Assembly (NCBI GenBank): GCA_014801595.1 | Contig: JAAVDV010000028.1 | Span: forward strand, 1 to 6,355 | Reading direction: 5' to 3' | Length of the DNA stretch: 6,355 bases | Origin: Bacteroides sp. | GTDB taxonomy: Bacteria; Bacteroidota; Bacteroidia; Bacteroidales; Muribaculaceae | In this document: piece after piece, positions 1 to 6,066 of the stretch | How positions within the stretch are numbered: the stretch's first letter is position 1 | Layout of the letters: every line of letters begins with the position of its first letter | Program-made: the position numbers and the translations under genes | Notes under the pieces: model-generated | What the model was told of the DNA's origin: nothing | The model's database searches: none | What the model saw: the letters and a program-made list of their open reading frames with translations, nothing else

Positions 1-77
1 ATGCTCTGAAGGCAGAGTCCAATGCTCTGAAGGCAGAGTCCAATGCCCTGAAAGCAGAGTCCAATGCCCTGAAAGCA
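1..77 (+). repeat. 21-bp tandem repeat encoding a leucine heptad in the transposase
   Basis: Three full 21-bp units (1-21, 22-42, 43-63) and a 14-bp partial unit (64-77) run head to tail, and the array continues off the left edge. Units 1 and 2 are identical; unit 3 differs from them at two positions (unit positions 5 and 11), both silent. In the transposase frame each unit encodes the heptad N-A-L-K-A-E-S, which puts one leucine per seven residues, a coiled-coil pattern matching the leucine zipper at the IS66 transposase N-terminus. Unit length is a multiple of three, so copy number can change without breaking the frame. Confidence 0.93.
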
Positions 78-1544
78 AATGAAGTTTCGCTGAGGAGTCG
101 TATCGCCTATCTGGAGCGCATGCTCTACGGAGCTAAGTCGGATCGTCTGATGTCCCAAGTGCCCTCCAATCAGCCGGGGCTGTTTGACGAGTTGTTCAAT
201 GAGGCGATGGATGAGAAAGCGTTGCAGATTGAGCAGATGGCGAAAGAGATAGAAAAAGAGGGGTGTCGTCGAAGGGAAAAGAACCGTAAAAGCAGTTCCC
301 GGCCTGCAAGATACCGTTATCATGGCTTGGAGGAGCGCCTCACCACCCTCATGCCTGAGGGGATAGATGTACAGGAATGTGATATCATCGGCAAGGATAT
401 CACGAGAATCCTACACCGTGAACCGGCCAAGGTATGGGTCGAGGTCATCGAGCGTCCCATATTGCGCGCCAAGGCCGACAAGGATATGCCCAATCCGAGG
501 ATATATCAGGCAAAAGTTCCGGAGGCTGTCATTGGAGGCAACCATGTGGGAGCGGATATGCTGGCGCAGATCATCATAGATAAATATCGTTATCACCTCC
601 CCGAATACCGTCAGGTAAAGCAATATGCCGATCTGGGAGTGAAGTTGCCCACATCGACTGTCAATGACTGGGTTCATGCCGCGGCATCCAGAGTCGAACC
701 GGTATATGAGGCACTCAGGGCCGACATTCTACAGAGTGACTATCTTCAGGCCGATGAAGTCCCATGGCGGATAGCAGACAAACCGGGGAACAGCCGCAAG
801 GGATACGCATGGCAGTTCCTTGATAGCCGGCCGCAGGGTCATGGACTGTACTTCCTTTACATGAACGGATCCCGGGCCGGTACCGTTCCACGGGCCGAGT
901 TGCGGAATTTTAAAGGAGCAATACAGACGGACGGATACGGAGTGTACGATTACTTCGAACTTCAGGAGAATGTGACACTGTTGGGCTGCATGGCACACGT
1001 GCGCCGTAAATTTACCGATGCACAAAAATCCCATCCCCGTCTATCAGCACAGGCAGTCAAATGGATAGAATTGCTGTATACCCTTGAAGCCAACATCAAG
1101 GCAAGGAAGATGAGCATTGAAGAGATAGCCCGTGAGCGACAATCCAAAGCCATACCCATAATGGACGCCATGGAAAAATGGATGGAACAGGTGCATACCC
1201 AATGTACTCCCGCAGATCCCATGGGCAGGGCCATTGACTACGCCTATAAGTTATGGCCGAGATTGCGGCGCTATGCGCTTGACGGTCGCTACAACATAGA
1301 CAACAATCCTGTTGAGCGCACGCAACGCCCTACGGTGATGGGCAGAAAGAACTATCTGTTCAGTAAAAACGATAGCGGAGCGGTTGACAACGCCATTTTC
1401 TACTCGCTTATTGAAAGTTGTGACATCGTAGGCATAAATCCGCTTGATTGGCTCATACACGTGTTGGGTAATCTGCGCGACGATATGACTCCGGAGCAAA
1501 TCAAACAGATGACTCCGTACTATTACAAAAAATCTTGCGAATAA
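1..1544 (+). CDS. IS66-family transposase (TnpC type), 5'-truncated by window edge
   Basis: This is the DDE transposase that cuts and joins the ends of its IS66 element. The frame is open from the window edge (codons start at position 3), so the ATG at 120 is internal and at least 513 residues are present, close to the usual family length. The order is an N-terminal leucine-zipper segment (1 to about 140), a DNA-binding region in which the zinc-finger cysteines of many IS66 proteins are not apparent, the DDE core, and the IS66 C-terminal domain. Counting from the ATG at 120, likely catalytic residues are D212 (LQADEVPW), D271 (QTDGYGVYD) and E399 (IDNNPVERTQRP). The family motif GCMAHVRRKF is at 289-298. 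The C-terminal segment YSLIESCDIVGINPLDWL is typical. No frameshift is seen, so the enzyme looks intact from the edge onward. Whether the element still moves depends on unseen parts. Confidence 0.95.
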   Translation, partial: ALKAESNALKAESNALKAESNALKANEVSLRSRIAYLERMLYGAKSDRLMSQVPSNQPGLFDELFNEAMDEKALQIEQMAKEIEKEGCRRREKNRKSSSRPARYRYHGLEERLTTLMPEGIDVQECDIIGKDITRILHREPAKVWVEVIERPILRAKADKDMPNPRIYQAKVPEAVIGGNHVGADMLAQIIIDKYRYHLPEYRQVKQYADLGVKLPTSTVNDWVHAAASRVEPVYEALRADILQSDYLQADEVPWRIADKPGNSRKGYAWQFLDSRPQGHGLYFLYMNGSRAGTVPRAELRNFKGAIQTDGYGVYDYFELQENVTLLGCMAHVRRKFTDAQKSHPRLSAQAVKWIELLYTLEANIKARKMSIEEIARERQSKAIPIMDAMEKWMEQVHTQCTPADPMGRAIDYAYKLWPRLRRYALDGRYNIDNNPVERTQRPTVMGRKNYLFSKNDSGAVDNAIFYSLIESCDIVGINPLDWLIHVLGNLRDDMTPEQIKQMTPYYYKKSCE

Positions 1545-1561
1545 ACATCGCAAGATTTTTT
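1527..1561 (+). terminator. Symmetric intrinsic terminator at the transposase stop
   Basis: A perfect 14-bp inverted repeat (1527-1540 and 1548-1561) encloses a 7-nt loop, 1541-1547. One arm starts with a run of A and the other ends with a run of T, so it resembles a rho-independent terminator in both directions. The left arm is the last coding sequence of the transposase and the stop codon TAA (1542-1544) sits in the loop. It would end transposase transcription and also block minus-strand transcription coming from the ATPase side. Confidence 0.85.
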
Positions 1562-1570
1562 TGTTGATAA

Positions 1571-1597
1571 CTTAGGCGGTCTTTTTCGGATGGTTAC
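1571..1597. repeat. Probable right terminal inverted repeat of the IS66 element
   Basis: The segment following the terminator ends in GGATGGTTAC at 1597; on the minus strand this reads GTAACCATCC, then a short A-run and GACCGCC. A GTAA start fits IS66-family ends. The partner repeat is outside the window, so this rests on position and the terminal bases only. Confidence 0.55.
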
Positions 1598-1846
1598 CCT
1601 TTTACAATATTAACGAGGTCGATATTTGGATTGATTCCTGGGGCGGAAGACAGGAGGATATTCATAACCATATATAGGCCGTTGGAACCTCCCGGAAAAA
1701 GAAACCTCGGAATAAGTCGTCTGAACTTCCTTATTCATCAACCTCAATATATCGTTCATTTCAATCTTAGCTTTCTCCAGTTCGTGCAAAGTCTTGCGGG
1801 AGACATTCAGGGAACAGAGGACTGAAAGGATGATAGTTCTTAATAT
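1598..1846 (-). other. Region between IS end and ATPase: no convincing gene, in-frame open extension
   Basis: This 249-bp stretch holds no gene I recognise. On the minus strand two signals are visible. First, an ATG (1850-1848) overlaps the ATPase stop as ATGA, a layout common in translationally coupled genes, but its frame closes after 27 codons at 1767. Second, the ATPase's own frame stays open for 78 codons after its TGA, to a TAA at 1612-1610. It contains an internal ATG at 1759 (MNDILRLMNKEV, 49 residues), a charged stretch RKTLHELEKAKIE, and a Y/P/R-rich tail ending SKYRPR. This could be a decayed small gene, a former C-terminal part of the ATPase, or chance. A plus-strand open frame at 1631-1825 has low-complexity, non-protein-like content and I take it as a shadow. 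Confidence 0.4.
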
Positions 1847-3313
1847 TCATCCCTCATTAGATAAATCTATATCCGCAAGAGGTCTTTTATCATCATCTGG
1901 AGATAAAGCCCATCTGAAAGCAGGATGAATCTCCCATACATATCCAAAATCTGCCAAGGTAGATGCCAAATATTGCTTTTCCTCAAAATAGGCTCTTACA
2001 ATAGTTCCATCTTCCAAAGTTTTACGTGCCGTGAGGAAATTAATCTTATATAGAAATTGGGCTAAGGTTTTTTCTGTAGCCTTAGAACCATTTTTAAAAT
2101 AGAACTCTCCACCTTGGATTATATTGAAGATTTTGTTGCGCAACTCAGGACCGGTATATATCCAGCCTGAGTTTTCCTTTATCTCATTTCTATTGGGTTT
2201 CATACCTAACAACAGTCTTTCAATACCTGGTAATTCTGACCGGTATTCATTTATCGTATCCTGTATTCGCCCTTGTGAATATTCAGAAAAAATTGCCTTG
2301 AGGTTTTCTGTACTAATGATTGTTGAATCCTTCTCGTAAGCATTTTTAGCTGCAAGTGAACATAATTTCACTAAGTCACGAGGTCTTTTCCTAATTAATG
2401 ACATTAGTATGCGATACGTCGGTGCATTCCTCCATTTTCCGGTGTCTTCAAATCTTTGAGAAAATATTGGTGTTAAAAATCGGGCTAAATCTTTTTGTGG
2501 GGTTTTACGATAATCTTTTGCATTAAAATCTCTACCGAAATAAGCTTCAATTCGTTTGATTAAAAGTAATAGAATCTCGTGATTAGTCCAACTATGCCAT
2601 ACCACATAACTCTCAATTTTATCTGTAGATTCATCAGAAGTTCTAACCAGATAATATACATCAGCGCGTAGTGAGATTCTAAACTTCAATCCCTTATTTG
2701 TATTGCATAGATCTCGAATTGCATTCAACAAAGCGGAAACTCTTTGGATATCGGCCTTATTCCCTTCCCAACCTCTGTCAAGATCGTCTATATATACAAT
2801 AATATTCTTATCTACTAAAAATCTTGAAATTATCTCTTTCTTGGCAGGAAGTAGGTTAACATTATCATCAATTCTTGATTTAAAGACTTGGCTTAAGAAA
2901 TTAATTACTTTACCAGCACCTTTAACACCAGTTTTGATGGTCTCATTATCCATTCTAATGTCTAAGTTTTCTAGTACCTTAGCTGCAATAATCTCTATAA
3001 GACCTTCTTTCCAATCTCTTATTATCTGGTGGAAATCTTCGACATGAACCCCCAATTGCGCTATATCATCAGGATGTATGATGATAGACACCTTATTATG
3101 TCCACAATCTTCATTATGTGCAATTTGGAATATTGCAGATTTCCCAATACCCTTATGTCCAACCAAAATTCTAATTGGTAGATTCGAAGTTAAATTCAGA
3201 TGTGTCTTGTTCTTTACGTAATAAGAATGAAGTCTTGAAAAGTCTTCATCTTCAGCAGCTTCTGTTCCAAACAGTTGAGCAATTGTTTCATCATCAAATT
3301 CTATCTCATTCAT
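1847..3313 (-). CDS. P-loop ATPase, KAP/Sll1717-like
   Basis: This is a 488-residue soluble ATPase with no signal peptide or membrane segment. Walker A is GHKGIGKS at 52-59 and Walker B is IIVYIDDLDR at 171-180. A sensor-like strand FRISLRADVYYLVR follows at 211-224, and RPRDLVKL at 310-317 resembles the conserved R-P-R-D motif of KAP-like and Sll1717-type P-loop ATPases. The N-terminal FGTEAAEDED motif before the P-loop also fits the Sll1717 type. The C-terminal part (about 380-475, with EIHPAFRWAL near its end) looks like a winged-helix-type module. The start ATG at 3313 is preceded by AT-rich sequence without a Shine-Dalgarno, normal for Bacteroidetes. The gene is much more AT-rich than the IS and than the 3' part of its upstream neighbour, suggesting horizontal acquisition. 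The family name comes from memory of motifs. A role in phage defence or stress sensing is plausible by analogy with related NTPases but is not shown here; no effector domain is visible. Confidence 0.82.
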   Translation of the reverse strand: MNEIEFDDETIAQLFGTEAAEDEDFSRLHSYYVKNKTHLNLTSNLPIRILVGHKGIGKSAIFQIAHNEDCGHNKVSIIIHPDDIAQLGVHVEDFHQIIRDWKEGLIEIIAAKVLENLDIRMDNETIKTGVKGAGKVINFLSQVFKSRIDDNVNLLPAKKEIISRFLVDKNIIVYIDDLDRGWEGNKADIQRVSALLNAIRDLCNTNKGLKFRISLRADVYYLVRTSDESTDKIESYVVWHSWTNHEILLLLIKRIEAYFGRDFNAKDYRKTPQKDLARFLTPIFSQRFEDTGKWRNAPTYRILMSLIRKRPRDLVKLCSLAAKNAYEKDSTIISTENLKAIFSEYSQGRIQDTINEYRSELPGIERLLLGMKPNRNEIKENSGWIYTGPELRNKIFNIIQGGEFYFKNGSKATEKTLAQFLYKINFLTARKTLEDGTIVRAYFEEKQYLASTLADFGYVWEIHPAFRWALSPDDDKRPLADIDLSNEG

Positions 3314-3532
3314 GATTTTTAATTTAAATTATTATTCATTATTTGTTTAATAAACTATCAGTTCTTAATGAAAATGTAGCGGGCGCGAGCCTCGCGCCCG
3401 CCACTGGGAGTAACCTTTATTATTAACTAATAGGCCTTTTATGAGGCTTATGAGTTTGTTTGAGGTTTGGGAGGTGGCAGAGCTTTGTCCGGAGAGTGAA
3501 CGCTGCTCTGTCGCCTTGGGGTTATGCTTTCA
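3314..3532. other. Intergenic region upstream of the ATPase
   Basis: This 219-bp gap separates the ATPase start from the stop of the 818-residue gene, both on the minus strand. The part next to the ATPase (3314-3378) is very AT-rich and would carry its promoter and leader. I find no clean Bacteroidetes -7/-33 pair (TAnnTTTG with TTTG); the closest -7 match is TACATTTT on the minus strand (3378-3371), with no -33 partner. The remaining part (about 3380-3532) is GC-richer and carries a perfect palindrome plus a weaker imperfect stem, CAGAGC at 3478-3483 with GCTCTG at 3504-3509. A 45-codon plus-strand ORF (3441-3578) crosses into the 3' end of the upstream gene; it has no visible ribosome site and I do not call it. 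Confidence 0.6.
3379..3401. terminator. Perfect GC-rich palindrome, possible terminator or dispersed repeat
   Basis: Two 11-bp arms (3379-3389 and 3391-3401) of almost pure G and C are perfect complements around a single base, so it folds into a very stable hairpin in either transcript. On the minus strand it is followed by TACATTTTCATT, a weak T-rich tail, so it may terminate the 818-residue gene before the ATPase. The lack of a true T-run, and a GC content so unlike the surrounding AT-rich DNA, also fit an extragenic palindromic repeat. The sequence alone does not decide between these. Confidence 0.6.
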
Positions 3533-5989
3533 TCAGTGTTTCCACTTGATGGAAGTTCCGTTGATCAGGATGATGTAAACCTGTCCTTCGGGGAGGGCGA
3601 GGGATGCCTCGTGCATGTCAGCCGGAACAGCGTCAAGTGAAGCTATCCTCATGCCACCCACTGTATAGATAGCAATGTTTTCACCGCCATTCAGACCGGA
3701 GATAATCACGTGTGAACCATCTTTTCTAATTCCGAAGTGGCAATCCTCGATGTTGCCTACGCCAGTCTCGTAATCGTATGTGATATCGTGGGCGTATGCG
3801 TAGGTTGCATCAAGGGTCGCATCCTCGTTGAGTGCCGGGAGGGTGTAGAGACCCAGCTCCGAAACCTCGGATGTAACATCGTCGCCGTTGAGCGAGAGGC
3901 TTTCAAGTTTCCAGTCATCGCCGGCTTTCAGATCAACAACACTCTCCTCACCCTTGACCATGCGGTAGGTTGCGGTGGCGTATTCGTCGATGTTGAGCTT
4001 GACGCTGATAAACTCAGGAGCTGCTTCCTGTTCGGGCATGGCAGTGATCGCAGACTTGATTTCCGGATTGTTCACGATGCCGTTGGCAGCATATACGGAT
4101 CCTTCGGGAAGAACTACATCATAGGTCTTGCCGTTTTCAAGTTTCTGACCCTTGAAGTCGGCGTATGCACGATAACCCTCGGCTTCGCGGGAAACATAAA
4201 CGGGAGCCTCGGCAATGCTCTCCTCGCCATCCATGAGCTTCATGGTTGCGCCCTCACCGGCCTTGATCTCGCTTTCAGTTACGAAAGAGAAAACGTCAGC
4301 ATGAGAGTGGAGACGGTCGGAGGTATTTGCGGTCAGACCGAAGTCATCGATTGTAGGAGTGGTGCCTTTCAGAGTCACGGCAACCTCAGGGTTACCGATA
4401 TATTGACCGATGAAGGAACTGTCAACGATAAAGCTGTTTGCCAACCATACCACCTTATACTCGTTTCCTTCGTAGAGAGTCTCATTCACTTCTCCTACGA
4501 AGTAGCGGCCTGTAAGTTCTCCATTGCCGATTTCTGATTCGGAATCAAGAGTCTTGCGGGTAATCGCAAATGTCTTGATTTCCTGATCACCCTCCTCGGT
4601 TACGAGATAGAGCGCACCCTTGTTACCGGTGACTTTCGTAGAAACAGTGTTGTAGTCGGTTCCGTCATACTCGTATGCCGGACAATCAATGATGAAGTAC
4701 TTGAGTTCTGCAATTTCCTCGTTATCCTTCATGTTGACAGGAGAGGGAGTCCATGTCGGGAGTGAGGCAACAGAAGGAGTGGTGTAATGAAGTTCGACTC
4801 TTTCACTGATATAATCCTTCAGATATGTTTCTTTAGTTGCACCAATTTCATATGCAAGCACATCTCCTTCGGGAATTACAAAGGTATATTCGGTCTCAGG
4901 CTTGAAAGCGTAATTAGGATGGAATATGAGGCTCTTCATGTCTGTTCCGATCTCACCTTCAATCTGCATCAGTTCCTCACTTTCTGCAGTGGCTCCTTCA
5001 TACATATGGATATACCATTTCTTTCTTCCGTTGTCAACGTTTACGAAACCGTAGTTTTTACCTTCTACTTCCGGGAATTTGAACGGTACGGTGATTTCGG
5101 CCATGACAGATTCACTACCGTTAGAAGGACGAACACGACCAACACCGAAATATCTATATGAGGCACCTTTGACTGTAAAACTCAATTCATTATTGGTCAC
5201 ACCTTCTTCTCCATTAATACAAACAGATTCGGGAGCAACAACTATCGAATATGAGTGCCCCTTATACAATGTGGTTTCCGGGAAGGCAATCTTGATTGCC
5301 TTTTCATTAGTAGGGTCAATAGTTATATTATCGGCAGTAGCTAATACAGAACCATCCTCTTTTATTTCTACACTGGCTTTCTGAGTTATTGAAACCGGAT
5401 AATTGAATTCAATCGTAAATTCCGGTAAAAATTCATACTCCTGAGCAGTGTCTAAATTTGAAGATTCCATATTTAGAACATGAGCGACCTCTGAACCTCC
5501 AATGAAGGTTAACACAATAGGATCATCAAATAATGCTAATTTAGTGTCAACTAACCATGGATTATCTTCAGTCTTGCGACCAGCATACATATCGTATGTT
5601 AACACTAAAGTATAGACTTGGCCAGTCTCAACTTGCACTTCAGAAAATGAGAGATGAACATCTGGACCTTCTATAAAATCCTCACTGTATGTACGTATAC
5701 TTTCGGTTAGACGCCCTATTACTTCATCTTCTTCCGGAAGGCCTTTATACAATGTAGCACATTTAGCATCCGCTGGTTTACGTTTATTATAACTAGCCAA
5801 ATAGCATACTCCCCAATCACCCTCACCGTATTCTTCAATTAGAGCATCAATATCAAAATGTAATGTGATATCGTTGAAGGAGGCTACAGTAGTATTATTC
5901 TCCGGAGTGCTGCCCTTATATGAAAGAGGAGCGGCTTGTAAAAGTGCTCCTCCACATATAATGCAAATAAGGATCTGTATAAATCTCAT
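3533..5989 (-). CDS. Exported multi-domain Ig-like protein with C-terminal sorting module
   Basis: This 818-residue protein starts with a signal peptide (MRFIQILICIICGGALLQAA, cleavage near residue 20). The mature part is a series of beta-sandwich units resembling SbsA-type Ig-like domains (STPENNTTVASFNDITLHFD at 27-46). A recurring strand pair closes the units: LYKGHSYSIVVAPES (241-255), FKPETEYTFVIPEGD (362-376), LYEGNEYKVVWLANS (505-519) and LENGKTYDVVLPEGS (617-631). A small domain with WKLESLSLNGDDVT (693-706) and LNEDATLDATY (720-730) follows. The last 70 or so residues (ENIAIYTVGGMRIASLD ... LPEGQVYIILING) match the Bacteroidetes C-terminal sorting module linked to type IX secretion. 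It is probably a surface or secreted protein; no catalytic motif is visible and its ligand is unknown. The 5' half is AT-rich and the 3' half GC-rich. The next gene upstream (from 6067) ends in a similar module. The start at 5989 is supported by the signal peptide. Confidence 0.85.
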   Translation of the reverse strand: MRFIQILICIICGGALLQAAPLSYKGSTPENNTTVASFNDITLHFDIDALIEEYGEGDWGVCYLASYNKRKPADAKCATLYKGLPEEDEVIGRLTESIRTYSEDFIEGPDVHLSFSEVQVETGQVYTLVLTYDMYAGRKTEDNPWLVDTKLALFDDPIVLTFIGGSEVAHVLNMESSNLDTAQEYEFLPEFTIEFNYPVSITQKASVEIKEDGSVLATADNITIDPTNEKAIKIAFPETTLYKGHSYSIVVAPESVCINGEEGVTNNELSFTVKGASYRYFGVGRVRPSNGSESVMAEITVPFKFPEVEGKNYGFVNVDNGRKKWYIHMYEGATAESEELMQIEGEIGTDMKSLIFHPNYAFKPETEYTFVIPEGDVLAYEIGATKETYLKDYISERVELHYTTPSVASLPTWTPSPVNMKDNEEIAELKYFIIDCPAYEYDGTDYNTVSTKVTGNKGALYLVTEEGDQEIKTFAITRKTLDSESEIGNGELTGRYFVGEVNETLYEGNEYKVVWLANSFIVDSSFIGQYIGNPEVAVTLKGTTPTIDDFGLTANTSDRLHSHADVFSFVTESEIKAGEGATMKLMDGEESIAEAPVYVSREAEGYRAYADFKGQKLENGKTYDVVLPEGSVYAANGIVNNPEIKSAITAMPEQEAAPEFISVKLNIDEYATATYRMVKGEESVVDLKAGDDWKLESLSLNGDDVTSEVSELGLYTLPALNEDATLDATYAYAHDITYDYETGVGNIEDCHFGIRKDGSHVIISGLNGGENIAIYTVGGMRIASLDAVPADMHEASLALPEGQVYIILINGTSIKWKH

Positions 5990-6007
5990 TTTACATTATT
6001 TTTTAGT

Positions 6008-6051
6008 TTCCATAGGAATTAGTGCTATCAATAGCACTAATTCTTATGGAA
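6008..6051. other. Long inverted repeat between the two exported-protein genes
   Basis: Two 21-bp arms (6008-6028 and 6031-6051) match at 20 of 21 positions around a 2-bp centre. The single non-Watson-Crick position (6015 with 6044) would be a G-U pair in a plus-strand RNA and an A-C mismatch in the minus-strand RNA. The arms fill most of the 77-bp gap between the upstream stop (6067) and the start of the 818-residue gene (5989). No T-run follows on either strand, so it is not a standard intrinsic terminator. It could be a factor-assisted terminator, an mRNA-processing or stability element, or a regulatory dyad. Confidence 0.75.
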
Positions 6052-6066
6052 CAATTGTAGAGTAAA

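Larger units (their letters stand above)
1..1597 (+). mobile_element. IS66-family insertion sequence, right-hand part (left end outside window)
   Basis: The block consists of an IS66-type transposase, a terminator directly at its stop codon, and about 50 bp leading to a probable outer end at 1597. Read inward on the minus strand, that end begins GTAACCATCCG. IS66-family ends typically start with GTAA and the elements make 8-bp target duplications, so the direct repeat to expect would be 1598-1605 (CCTTTTAC). The left end, and any tnpA- and tnpB-like accessory genes normally found upstream of the transposase, lie outside the window, so neither the inverted-repeat partner nor the duplication can be confirmed. 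The family assignment is firm from the protein; the exact boundary is inferred. Confidence 0.8.

Noticed and set aside
1..77. Short direct repeats that could suggest a CRISPR array
   Set aside because: The units abut without spacers and are in frame within the transposase, encoding a leucine heptad.
1631..1825. A 64-codon plus-strand ORF between IS and ATPase
   Set aside because: It has no ribosome site, and its translation does not resemble a known protein; the minus-strand frame is more protein-like.
2703..3047. A 114-codon plus-strand ORF inside the ATPase gene
   Set aside because: It is a shadow of the ATPase coding frame, which carries clear Walker motifs on the minus strand.
3441..3578. 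A 45-codon plus-strand ORF (MRLMSLFEVWEVAEL...)
   Set aside because: No ribosome site or promoter is visible, it overlaps the 3' end of the 818-residue gene antisense, and no domain is recognised. It could be part of a repeat, which is covered by the palindrome finding.
3737..4537. A 266-codon open frame on the plus strand
   Set aside because: It lies wholly antisense within the well-supported exported protein gene, in its GC-rich half where antisense frames stay open easily, and its translation is cysteine-rich without any recognisable domain.
6052..6059. Possible -7 promoter element TACAATTG on the minus strand ahead of the 818-residue gene
   Set aside because: It matches TAnnTTTG with one mismatch but has no TTTG at the -33 spacing, and transcription from it would start inside the long hairpin.
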